Part shown: positions 1-7,244 of the stretch, in pieces | How the letters are laid out: the number at the start of each line of letters is the position of its first letter | How positions within the stretch are numbered: position 1 is the stretch's first letter | Source: Actinomycetes bacterium | Lineage (GTDB): Bacteria; Actinomycetota; Acidimicrobiia; Acidimicrobiales; Palsa-688 | Reading direction: 5' to 3' | DNA: 13,380 nucleotides | NCBI GenBank assembly: GCA_021827225.1 | Contig: JAKAXG010000044.1 | Coordinates: forward strand, 1-13,380 | Program-made: the position numbers and the translations under genes | The notes under the pieces: model-generated | Database searches by the model: none | The model's input: the letters and a program-made list of their open reading frames with translations, nothing else | Told to the model about the DNA's origin: nothing

Positions 1-1
1 C

Positions 2-325
2 GGAGGGGGCCAGGCGGGCGGCGGGGGCCAGTCCGGAACCGGCCAGGCCTCCGGGTCGGCCCCCTCCGGCACCCACGCGGCGGCCGACCAACCCGCCGCC
101 AACCAGCTGAACGGCAATCCCCCGGCCGGCGCCGCCTCCGGCGGTTCCACCCCCACCCCGGCGACCGACATGGCCGCCACCGCCAGCCGGTCGCCTTACG
201 CCGCCGAGCTCCAGGCCGTGCAGGCCATCGCCGCCGCCCTGAACGGCGGCCGGGCCGCCAACTCCCCCGGCCTGGCCACCCTGGTCCTGCTCCCGCTGCT
301 GTCGTCGATGACGGCCCAACCCTGA
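2..325 (+). CDS. mceA: MCE-family protein, C-terminal part (probable MceA; 5' truncated)
   Basis: An open frame enters from the left edge and ends at TGA 323-325, giving the last 107 residues of a protein. It starts as a Gly/Gln/Ser/Ala-rich low-complexity linker, then carries a more ordered end with SPYAAELQAVQAIAAAL and a hydrophobic LATLVLLPLL close to the terminus. No MCE domain is visible because it lies upstream. The MceA assignment rests on position: the next five genes fit MceB to MceF in canonical order, and the gap to the next start is only 10 bases. A low-complexity tail of this kind is common at the exported C-termini of actinobacterial Mce proteins. The family role is as one subunit of the periplasm-spanning lipid tunnel. 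The subunit letter is an inference. Confidence 0.72.
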   Translation, partial: GGGQAGGGGQSGTGQASGSAPSGTHAAADQPAANQLNGNPPAGAASGGSTPTPATDMAATASRSPYAAELQAVQAIAAALNGGRAANSPGLATLVLLPLLSSMTAQP

Positions 326-335
326 CCCGCCGACC

Positions 336-1406
336 ATGAACAGCAAGATCCGCTCCGATCTGATCAAGCTGGTGATCTTCTTCGCGGTGGCCGCGCTGAT
401 CACCGTGAGCGTGGTCGCCACGCTGCTGGACCTGAAGCTGGGACAGCCCCAGAAGTCCTACCACGCCGTGTTCGCCAACGCCTCCGGGCTGCAGTCGGGC
501 GACACCGTGCGCATCGCCGGCGTGGAGGTCGGCAAGGTCAGCGGCGTCAGCCTGACCGCCCACAACCGGGCCCGGGTCGACTTCACCGTCGCCTCGTCCA
601 ACCACCTGACGACCAACTCGCTGGCCTCCATCCAGTTCGAGAACCTGCTCGGCCAGCGCTACCTGCAGATCAGTCAAGGCGCGCCGGGAGGCAGCGCGCT
701 GCACTCGGGGGCCACCATCCCCGAGTCGCGCACCAAGCCCGGCCTGGACCTGACGACGGTCTTCACCGGCTTCCAGCCCCTGCTGGCCGCTCTGGACCCC
801 AAGCAGGTCAACGAGCTGACCGGATCGATCATCGCCGTCCTGCAGGGAGAATCGGGGGCGGTGGGGAATCTCATCAATCAGACGGCGTCACTCACCTCCA
901 ACCTCGCATCCCGTCAGACATTGATCAACCAGATCTTGGACAACCTCACCCCCCTCCTCACCAACGTCAACCAGAACGACTCGCAGCTGCAGTCGCTCAT
1001 CGACGGCCTGGACAACCTGGTCACCGGCCTGGCCGGGCAGCGCCAGCAGATCGGTGACGCCATCGGCGGGCTGAGCACCCTCACCACCAACACGTCCAAC
1101 CTGTTGAACAACGTCCAACCCACCCTGGACCAGGACCTGACCGGCCTCCGCAACGCCACCGGCGTCCTGCTGGCCAACCAGTCGCAGCTCGACACGGTCA
1201 TCCGGGGGATGCCCCAGCTGTTCAACGCCTTGAACAAGGCGTCCGACTCGGGCAACTACCTCTCGGTCTACGTCTGCGACCTGAGCGTCCAGACCAGCGG
1301 TCCCATCAGCGTGAAGCTGTCCCCCGGCGTGCCGCAGAGCCCGCCGCTGACCGTCCCCACCGGGGTCATCGGCAACCAGGCCGTCCACTCGGGGGTCTGC
1401 CGGTGA
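336..1406 (+). CDS. mceB: MCE-family lipid transport subunit, MceB-like
   Basis: This 356-residue protein has one N-terminal membrane segment (about 9-31) and a MlaD/MCE domain at about 42-117. The domain shows the signature GDTVRIAGVEVGKV (55-68) and the MceB-like strand LLGQRYLQI. It is followed by a long, Asn/Gln/Leu-rich, mainly helical region expected to form part of the tunnel (needle) made by the MceA-F hexamer. Actinobacterial Mce systems import lipids such as fatty acids or sterols with YrbE permeases and an MceG-type ATPase. The only two cysteines, C314 and C355, lie near the C-terminus and may pair outside the membrane. The ATG at 336 is 10 bases after the upstream stop and gives a short basic N-terminus directly before the membrane helix. 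No clear ribosome binding site is seen, so coupling is likely. The letter B comes from order and motif. Confidence 0.9.
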   Translation: MNSKIRSDLIKLVIFFAVAALITVSVVATLLDLKLGQPQKSYHAVFANASGLQSGDTVRIAGVEVGKVSGVSLTAHNRARVDFTVASSNHLTTNSLASIQFENLLGQRYLQISQGAPGGSALHSGATIPESRTKPGLDLTTVFTGFQPLLAALDPKQVNELTGSIIAVLQGESGAVGNLINQTASLTSNLASRQTLINQILDNLTPLLTNVNQNDSQLQSLIDGLDNLVTGLAGQRQQIGDAIGGLSTLTTNTSNLLNNVQPTLDQDLTGLRNATGVLLANQSQLDTVIRGMPQLFNALNKASDSGNYLSVYVCDLSVQTSGPISVKLSPGVPQSPPLTVPTGVIGNQAVHSGVCR

Positions 1407-2401
1407 GGAAGTTCCGCGAGCGCAACCTGGTCATCATCGCCGCCATCTCGGCCGTGGTGCTGATCGTCGCCGGCCTGTTCGCCCTCAACATCGGCAAGCT
1501 GACCGCCTCGACCTACAGCGCCGACTTCCGGTCGGCCATCGGGCTGAAGACCGGCGACGTGGTCACCATCGCCGGGGTGCGGGTCGGGGCGGTGAGCGGC
1601 ATGAAGCTGGCCGGCGACGTGGCCCGGGTCACCTTCACGGTCAACGGCAACCACCACCTGGGTGACGACACGCTGGTCAACGTGAAGGTGCTCAACCCGG
1701 TCGGGGTGGAGTACCTGGAGCTGGTCCCCCGCGGCCCGGGCCAGCTGCACGGCACCATCCCGGTCAGCCACACCACCATCCCCGGCACGCTGGTGAGCGA
1801 CCTGAACCAGCTGACCAACCAGACCCAGCAGACGAACCTCCCGCAGCTGGTGCAGGCGCTCAAGGTCCTCACCACCACGGTGGCCGCCAACAGCCCGACC
1901 CAGACCAAGGCGGCGCTCGACGGGGTGGCCCAGCTGTCGGCCGTCCTGGCCGGCCGCCAGCAGGAGCTCACCAACCTGGTCACCCAGGCCGACCAGCTGA
2001 CCGGCCTGCTCAACAACCACAGCGCCCAGCTGGTCAACCTCCTCGGCCAGTCGTCGCTGCTCATGCAGGTCCTCGAGCAGCGCAAGGCGGCCATCAACAA
2101 CCTGCTCACCACCACCACCGGCCTCACCAGCCAGCTGGACCACCTCATCTCGGGGGACCGGTCGGTGCTGGACCCGATGCTGGCCAACCTGCAGGCTCTG
2201 TCGCAGTTCCTGGCCAAGGACAGCAGCAACGTGGCCGCCGCCATCCCGCTCCTGGCGGCGTTCAGCCGCTACAGCGCCAACGTCACCGGCTCCGGCCCCT
2301 TCGCCGACTTCGTCGCCCCCACCCTGGTGGTGCCGGACAACCTGATCGCCGAGTGCGCCGCCATCGGCAAGCTCGACGCCCAGCGGGGGTGCCGGGCATG
2401 A
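1403..2401 (+). CDS. mceC: MCE-family lipid transport subunit, MceC-like
   Basis: The start is GTG 1403, overlapping the mceB stop in a GTGA junction, with a G-rich run at 1391-1395 as possible ribosome binding site. The 332-residue product begins MRKFRERN, has a membrane segment at about 9-30, then an MCE domain at about 37-113 with the signature GDVVTIAGVRVGAVSG and the strand GVEYLELV. The remainder is helical and Gln/Leu-rich, as expected for the tunnel-forming stalk. It has exactly two cysteines, C318 and C330, both close to the C-terminus (ending RGCRA). It is a subunit of the same hetero-oligomeric lipid transporter as its neighbours. The subtype letter follows from position. The family assignment itself is secure. 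Confidence 0.9.
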   Translation: MRKFRERNLVIIAAISAVVLIVAGLFALNIGKLTASTYSADFRSAIGLKTGDVVTIAGVRVGAVSGMKLAGDVARVTFTVNGNHHLGDDTLVNVKVLNPVGVEYLELVPRGPGQLHGTIPVSHTTIPGTLVSDLNQLTNQTQQTNLPQLVQALKVLTTTVAANSPTQTKAALDGVAQLSAVLAGRQQELTNLVTQADQLTGLLNNHSAQLVNLLGQSSLLMQVLEQRKAAINNLLTTTTGLTSQLDHLISGDRSVLDPMLANLQALSQFLAKDSSNVAAAIPLLAAFSRYSANVTGSGPFADFVAPTLVVPDNLIAECAAIGKLDAQRGCRA

Positions 2402-3558
2402 GGCGCCTGATCCCCTGGATCGCCGGGGCGGTGGCGATCATCGTGATGGCCGTGCTCGTGGCGGTGGTGACCACCGGGGGCACGTCCACCCGGACCATCT
2501 ACGCCCAGTTCAGCGAGGCGCCCGGCCTGTACAAAGGCAACCACGTGGACGTGCTCGGCATCCCCATCGGGACGGTCACGGCCGTCAAGCCGAAGCCCGG
2601 CTACGTGCTGGTGACCATGAAGGTGAACGGCGACGTCAAGATCCCGGCCGACGCCGACGCCGAGATCATGGCCCCCGAGGTGGTCGCCGACCGCTTCGTC
2701 CAGCTGGGGCCGGCCTATAGGTCGGGGCCCACGCTGGCCAGCGGGGCGGTGATCCCCCTGCGCCACACCGCCATCCCCCAGTCCGTCGACGCCGTCATCG
2801 CCAGCCTCACCGACCTGGCCCGCCAGCTCGGCCCGAACGGGGCCAACAAGACCGGCGCCCTCACCGACCTGGTCCACCAGCTGGCCACGTCGTTCGGCAA
2901 GAACGGTCCGGACTTCCACAAGGCGGTGGTGAACTTCAGCCAGGCCCTCAACGGACTGTCGGCCAACTCGCCGGCCTTCGCCGGCACCCTCAACAACCTG
3001 GGGAACCTCAGCCAGGCCCTGGCCGACAACTCCGGCGCCTACCGGTCGTTCGCCTCCAACCTGGCCCAGGTCAGCCAGATCCTCTCCAACGACCGCACCG
3101 ACATCTCTGCCGTCATGTCCTCGCTGCAGAAGCTCTTCGCCAACCTGACCAGCTTCATCGAGCACGACGGCGCCACGCTGGGATCCAGCATCAGCAACCT
3201 GGACGTGTTCGCAAAGGCGCTGAACTCCCAGCAGAAGGCCCTGGCGCAGGCTTACAGCCTGACGCCGCTCGCCCTGCAGAACCTGTCCAACGCGGTGGAC
3301 ACCTCGGCCCCGGGCGGGGCCGCCCTGAGGGGCCGCTACGACCCGGTGGCCTCCACCCAGGGACTGTTCAACCAGGTGTGCGGCAGCGCCGCCCTGCGGT
3401 TCCTGGTGATCCTGGCCACCGGCACCCAGACCAACCCGCTGACCACCGCCGACTCGACCGACACCCTCTGCGCCGTCGGCAACGCCCTCAACGCCCTCAC
3501 CCCCCCGCCCGGCGCCAGCCCCGGCCCGGACCTGACCCTGAAGGCGCTCGTCCCATGA
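2398..3558 (+). CDS. mceD: MCE-family lipid transport subunit, MceD-like
   Basis: ATG 2398 overlaps the preceding stop (ATGA) and gives 386 residues. An in-frame start 45 bases upstream would put an Arg-rich extension before the membrane segment and is not preferred. The protein has a membrane helix at about 4-25 and an MCE domain at about 35-112. The domain motifs APGLYKGNHVDVLGI, IPADADAEIMAPEVVADRFVQLGP and AVIPLRHTAIPQS fit the MceD subgroup well. A helical stalk follows, then a Pro-rich end (TPPPGASPGPD). The two cysteines, C328 and C358, are C-terminal. It is part of the MceA-F lipid conduit, anchored in the inner membrane with its bulk outside. Translational coupling to mceC and mceE is implied by the overlaps at both ends. 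Confidence 0.9.
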   Translation: MRRLIPWIAGAVAIIVMAVLVAVVTTGGTSTRTIYAQFSEAPGLYKGNHVDVLGIPIGTVTAVKPKPGYVLVTMKVNGDVKIPADADAEIMAPEVVADRFVQLGPAYRSGPTLASGAVIPLRHTAIPQSVDAVIASLTDLARQLGPNGANKTGALTDLVHQLATSFGKNGPDFHKAVVNFSQALNGLSANSPAFAGTLNNLGNLSQALADNSGAYRSFASNLAQVSQILSNDRTDISAVMSSLQKLFANLTSFIEHDGATLGSSISNLDVFAKALNSQQKALAQAYSLTPLALQNLSNAVDTSAPGGAALRGRYDPVASTQGLFNQVCGSAALRFLVILATGTQTNPLTTADSTDTLCAVGNALNALTPPPGASPGPDLTLKALVP

Positions 3559-4634
3559 TCCGGCTGCGCACCGGCCGCCTGGCCGTCCTCCTCGCCGGGG
3601 CCGCCGTCACCCTGTCGTCGTGCGGCATAAGCCTCCAGTCGCTGCCGAAGATCGGCGGTGTGTCGGGGCCGACCTACACCCTGACGGCCACCTTCGCCAA
3701 CGTGGTCAACCTGCCGGCCAACGCCCAGGTCCGGGTCGGCGCCTTCGCCGTGGGCTACGTGTCGTCCATCGCGGCCAGGAACTTCCAGGCCGTGGTCACC
3801 ATGAAGATCAAGGACAAGACCCGGCTGCCGGTCGGGACGACCGCCTCCATCCGCTTCGACACCCCCCTCGGGGAGGACTTCGTCCTGCTCCAGCCGCCCG
3901 GGGGTGCGGCGGCCTCCGGGCCCCGCCTGACCAGCGGCACGGTGATACCGGAGAAGGACACCTCCACCGCCCCGAGCGTCGAGGACGCCTTCGGGGCCCT
4001 CGGTGCCCTGCTCAACGGCGGCGGCATCGACCAGCTGCAGACCATCATCGACCAGACCAACCTGGCCCTCAGCGGGAACCAGGGCAAGATCCGCTCGCTG
4101 ATCAACTACCTGAACTCCACCCTGACGACCTTCTCCCACGACACCCCGTCGATCGACGCCGCCCTGCAGGCCATGGCCGATCTGTCCAAGACCCTGAACC
4201 AGGGCAGCTCGACCATCACCCAGGGCATCGGGGCCATCGGCCCGGCGGCCGACGTGCTGGCCAGCGAGACCGGCGACCTCAACGGGCTGCTCGCCAACCT
4301 GGACAAGCTGAGCTCGGCGGCCAACCACATCATCGAGGCCAGCGCCACCGGGACGGTGCAGTCGGTGCGGGCGCTCCAGCCGCTCCTGACCCAGCTGACC
4401 GGGGTGCAGCAGCAGCTGGGCCCGGCCCTCACCGCCATCACCGGCCTGGAGCGCAACACCCCGAAGGTGGTGCCGGGCAACTACGTGCAGCTGGCCGTCA
4501 ACGCCACCATCCAGGTGCCGCCGGTGCCGTCCGACGCCCCGCCGCTGCAGAAGGTGACGGTCGACCCGCCCGACCCCAACCAGTCGTACAACCGATCGGC
4601 CGTCGCCACCATGATCGAGGGGGGCCTGCCGTGA
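3555..4634 (+). CDS. mceE: MCE-family lipoprotein, MceE/LprK-like
   Basis: ATG 3555 overlaps the mceD stop (ATGA). The 359-residue product starts with a basic region (MIRLRTGR), a short hydrophobic core and the lipobox LSSC, placing the lipidated cysteine at residue 23. This is the hallmark of MceE (LprK in mycobacteria), the lipid-anchored subunit of the hexamer. The MCE domain follows at about 40-117, with AQVRVGAFAVGYVSSI and TPLGEDFVLLQP, then a helical stalk and a Pro-rich end (VPPVPSDAPP). Unlike the B, C, D and F subunits it has no cysteine apart from the lipobox. A longer frame open upstream of 3555 overlaps mceD and would bury the signal peptide, so it is rejected. The E assignment is supported by lipobox, motif and order together. 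Confidence 0.92.
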   Translation: MIRLRTGRLAVLLAGAAVTLSSCGISLQSLPKIGGVSGPTYTLTATFANVVNLPANAQVRVGAFAVGYVSSIAARNFQAVVTMKIKDKTRLPVGTTASIRFDTPLGEDFVLLQPPGGAAASGPRLTSGTVIPEKDTSTAPSVEDAFGALGALLNGGGIDQLQTIIDQTNLALSGNQGKIRSLINYLNSTLTTFSHDTPSIDAALQAMADLSKTLNQGSSTITQGIGAIGPAADVLASETGDLNGLLANLDKLSSAANHIIEASATGTVQSVRALQPLLTQLTGVQQQLGPALTAITGLERNTPKVVPGNYVQLAVNATIQVPPVPSDAPPLQKVTVDPPDPNQSYNRSAVATMIEGGLP

Positions 4635-5731
4635 GCCGCTCCATCCTGAGCCGGATCATCGCCCTTCTGGTCGTCACCGCCCTGGGCGTCTACTACATCG
4701 CCTTCGACGCCATCGGCGTCAAGCTCACCAACCAGCCGTTCACCGTGCACGTCGAGATGCCCGCCGCCGGCGGGATCTACAGCGACGCCTACGTGACCTA
4801 CCGGGGCGTCGAGGTGGGCAAGGTGTCCGCCCTGCACCTGCACCAGAACGGGGTGACCGCCGACCTGGCCATCGACCACGGGGTGAAGATCCCCGCCGAC
4901 GTGACCGCCAGCGTGCGCGAGCTGACCGCGGCCGCCGAGCAGTACATGGACCTGGTGCCGCCGAAGGCCACGCTGACGGCGGCCGCCTCGCCGGGCCCGT
5001 ACCTCCAGCCGGGGTCGGTGATCCCCCGCAACCGGGTGACCGTGCCGGTGTCGGTCGGCACCCTGCTGAACACGGTCAACTCCCTGGTCGACAGCCTCCA
5101 CGCGTCGGATCTGAACACGTTGAGCTCGGCGCTGGCCACCGGCCTGCAGAACGCCGGCTCCGATCTGCACTCGATAATCGTCAACGGCGACACCCTGGTC
5201 AACGCCCTGCAGTCGGCCATCCCCGGCACCACCAGGTTGATCAACGCCGGCAACACGGTGCTGTCCACGTTCAACGGCACCAACAACGACTTCCAGGACT
5301 TCTCGGCCAACCTGAACGCCCTCAGCGCCCAGGTGGCCAAGTCCAACTCCGATTTCGTGGCCCTGCTGCGCAACGGCGCAACCGCCAGCCAGACGTTGAC
5401 GCAGTTCCTGAACCAGAACGGCGGCCCCATGGTGTCGCTGATCAACGACCTGTCCTCCGCCACCAACGTGGCCTACGCCCGCCGGGCAGCGTTCCAGGCC
5501 CTGTTCCAGGTACTGCCGCTGTTCGCGTCGAATGTAGCCATGGTGACGACGAACGGTCAGATCCGGTTCGAACTGACGTTCAACTCCAAGGACACCGTGT
5601 GTCCTTACACCTCCACCATGGCCGAACCGACTTCGCTCGTGGCCATGGCCGATCTCACCCGAAACTGCAATACGGAGGCCCCCGACCTGCTCCAGCGTGG
5701 CGCCGACAAGGCTCCCCCGCCGCAGGGATAG
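4631..5731 (+). CDS. mceF: MCE-family lipid transport subunit, MceF-like
   Basis: The GTG start at 4631 overlaps the mceE stop (GTGA), with a G-rich ribosome binding site, GAGGGGGG at 4617-4624, six bases upstream. The protein has 366 residues: a membrane helix at about 8-26, an MCE domain at about 37-115 and a helical stalk. MceF-like motifs are GGIYSDAYVTYRGVEVGKV, AAAEQYMDLVPP, and near the end LPLFASNVAMVTTNGQIR followed by TVCPY. The two cysteines are C324 and C346. It closes the MCE block and is followed after eight bases by the Mce-associated gene, the usual arrangement. The last 200 bases are visibly less GC-rich than the body of the operon. A much longer open frame upstream is a shadow of mceE. 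Confidence 0.9.
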   Translation: MSRSILSRIIALLVVTALGVYYIAFDAIGVKLTNQPFTVHVEMPAAGGIYSDAYVTYRGVEVGKVSALHLHQNGVTADLAIDHGVKIPADVTASVRELTAAAEQYMDLVPPKATLTAAASPGPYLQPGSVIPRNRVTVPVSVGTLLNTVNSLVDSLHASDLNTLSSALATGLQNAGSDLHSIIVNGDTLVNALQSAIPGTTRLINAGNTVLSTFNGTNNDFQDFSANLNALSAQVAKSNSDFVALLRNGATASQTLTQFLNQNGGPMVSLINDLSSATNVAYARRAAFQALFQVLPLFASNVAMVTTNGQIRFELTFNSKDTVCPYTSTMAEPTSLVAMADLTRNCNTEAPDLLQRGADKAPPPQG

Positions 5732-5734
5732 GAA
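5730..5734 (+). promoter_or_regulatory. Ribosome binding site of the Mce-associated gene
   Basis: AGGAA lies five bases before ATG 5740. A second in-frame ATG at 5746 would be 11 bases away, so this site favours 5740 as the start. It overlaps the mceF stop codon (TAG 5729-5731). Confidence 0.6.
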
Positions 5735-5739
5735 CGTTG

Positions 5740-6423
5740 ATGACAATGGAATACGTGGAAAAAAGGCAGCCTTCCGCCCGCCGGACCCGCTCCCGGACGG
5801 CAACCGTCGCCCCGGCCGAGCCGGACCATCCCGTGGCGGAGGAGGCACCGTCAATGACCGAAGAGCCGATGACGGAAGAGCCCATGGACGACGACGAGTT
5901 GCTCGGGGCGCCCACCAGGCGCCGGCCCAACCTGCTCGGCCTGCTGGGCGCCGCCCTGGTGGCCCTGGTGGTGGCCGCCCTGGTCCTGTCCATCCTGGAA
6001 TGGACAGGGGCCAACCGCCGGTACAGCTCCGAGAACTCGCTGCGCGCCAGCGCCCTGCAGGCGGCGTCCACCTACGGGGCGTACCTGTCCAGCTACGACT
6101 ATTCGAACCTCAACGGCCCGACCGCCCCGTGGACGGAGGTGGACCAGCACTCGACGCCGTCGTTCCGCAAGGACTTCGACGCCACCAAGGCCAACCTGAC
6201 CACCCTGGTCAACGACTACAAGGCCACGGCCAAGGGCAAGGTGATCGCGGCAGGTCTGAGCTCGGTGTCGTCGACCCAGGCGGTGGCCCTGCTGTTCATC
6301 GACCAGACGGTGACCAACACCGCCCAGAAGCCGGGTACGTCCACCCAGCCGCTGCGGGTGCAGCTGGTCATGGTGCGCCAGCACGGCCACTGGCTGATCA
6401 ACAAGCTGCAGGTGCCCAGTTGA
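5740..6423 (+). CDS. Mce-associated membrane protein (Mas/Mam type)
   Basis: This 227-residue protein has a charged cytoplasmic N-terminus of about 60 residues, one membrane helix at about 65-87, and an extracytoplasmic domain of about 135 residues. That domain contains FRKDFDATKANLTTLV and ends VMVRQHGHWLINKLQVP, the closing pattern of Mce-associated proteins (a SnoaL/NTF2-like fold in known relatives). Such proteins sit directly after mceF in actinobacterial operons and are thought to stabilise or assist the MCE complex. The N-terminus is basic at first (RRTRSR), then acidic, with a short tandem repeat encoding MTEEP twice. Start 5740 is chosen for its ribosome binding site; 5746 would shorten it by two residues. 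It lacks cysteine. The family call is based on topology, position and the C-terminal pattern, not on a search. Confidence 0.82.
   Translation: MTMEYVEKRQPSARRTRSRTATVAPAEPDHPVAEEAPSMTEEPMTEEPMDDDELLGAPTRRRPNLLGLLGAALVALVVAALVLSILEWTGANRRYSSENSLRASALQAASTYGAYLSSYDYSNLNGPTAPWTEVDQHSTPSFRKDFDATKANLTTLVNDYKATAKGKVIAAGLSSVSSTQAVALLFIDQTVTNTAQKPGTSTQPLRVQLVMVRQHGHWLINKLQVPS
5854..5883 (+). repeat. Two 15-base tandem units encoding MTEEP
   Basis: Two near-identical 15-base units, differing at two third-codon positions, lie in the cytoplasmic N-terminus of the Mce-associated protein (residues 39-48) and are followed by MDDDEL. They make an acidic patch between the basic N-terminus and the membrane helix. 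Confidence 0.6.
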
Positions 6424-7244
6424 GGCTCCGGCATCTGACCCGTAGCGCCGCCGGTCGGGTCGGGGCGACGGGGGTGCTGGTGGCCTCCACGCTGGCCTTC
6501 ACTACCACCGGCGCCACACCGGCCTACGCCGACGCATCCGCCCCGCCGCCGTTCAGCTCCCTGAAGGCGGCCTGCCCGGGGGCCTCCAACCCGGCCCTCG
6601 ACGCCCCGGTGAACGCCCCATTCACGCCCTACGAGGTGCCGTTCCGGGCCATCATCTACGACGGGCAGATCACCCTGCCGCCGAACGTGGTGATCCCCCA
6701 CCTGTACGCGGTGGCGTGCGGCCTGGTCCAGCTGCCCCAGCTCACCGGGACCATCACCGCCTCCAACATCCAGCTGGCCACCCCCAACATCTACGTGGCC
6801 GGCCTGGAGGCCCTGCCGGCCTCGGTGAAATTCGGCACCCTCCACGCCGACGTCTCCCTCGTCCCGGCCCACAACGGCGGCCTCGATGTCACCGTGACCG
6901 GCTCCACCGACGCCTCGGTCACCACGCTCGGCATGACGTGCGGGATCACCCTGAACGCCTCGTTCACCACCAAGACCGACGGCAGGCTGTCCGGCCAGCC
7001 GGTGACCGGCCCCACCCAGCAGGGCCAGGCCGTGGTGGTGGGCAACTCCTTCCCGGTGCCGGCCATCCAAGGGTCCAACACCGGGACCTGCCCGCCGTCG
7101 GTGGCCCAGACGTTCAACCAGGTCCTGCACCTCCCCCAGCCGCCCGGCGTCGGCACCTTCACCGCCCCGTTCTGCTTCGATTTCGAGCTGGAGCACACGA
7201 CCATCCCACCCCGCACCGCAACCTGTCCCTGGCCCAGTTCATGA
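6420..7244 (+). CDS. Secreted protein of unknown function, first of a tandem paralogous pair
   Basis: I do not recognise a named family. The start is TTG 6420, forming a TTGA overlap with the previous stop. No ATG or GTG in this frame would preserve the signal peptide as well. The 274-residue product has a basic N-terminus (RLRHLTRS), a hydrophobic core at about 14-29 and a likely cleavage site after AYA at 35-37. The mature part contains PYEVPF, VACGLVQLP, NGGLDV, LSGQPVTGP and GNSFPVPAI. All recur in the next gene in the same order, so the two are diverged duplicates. Cysteines are C52, C100, C174, C224, C252 and C269; the first four align with those of the paralogue. The mature region looks beta-rich and Thr/Gly/Pro-rich. 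The role is probably extracytoplasmic and tied to the Mce complex, inferred from operon position only. Confidence 0.78.
   Translation: MRLRHLTRSAAGRVGATGVLVASTLAFTTTGATPAYADASAPPPFSSLKAACPGASNPALDAPVNAPFTPYEVPFRAIIYDGQITLPPNVVIPHLYAVACGLVQLPQLTGTITASNIQLATPNIYVAGLEALPASVKFGTLHADVSLVPAHNGGLDVTVTGSTDASVTTLGMTCGITLNASFTTKTDGRLSGQPVTGPTQQGQAVVVGNSFPVPAIQGSNTGTCPPSVAQTFNQVLHLPQPPGVGTFTAPFCFDFELEHTTIPPRTATCPWPSS

Noticed and set aside
1268..2143. Long open frames on the minus strand opposite the mce genes and elsewhere (for example 4481-5854, 6791-8611, 8852-10573)
   Set aside because: They mirror well-supported plus-strand genes, have Gly/Arg/Val/His-rich composition typical of antisense frames in high-GC DNA, and show no recognisable motif.
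3620..4630. Extended open frame upstream of mceF giving a 703-residue protein
   Set aside because: The added part is Arg/Pro/Gly/His-rich out-of-frame translation of mceE. GTG 4631 has a ribosome binding site and gives a normal MceF N-terminus.
7200..7244. Possible frameshift at the end of the first paralogue, given its unusual terminal sequence
   Set aside because: The stop forms an exact ATGA overlap with the next start, as at other junctions, and no alternative frame continues the paralogue alignment.
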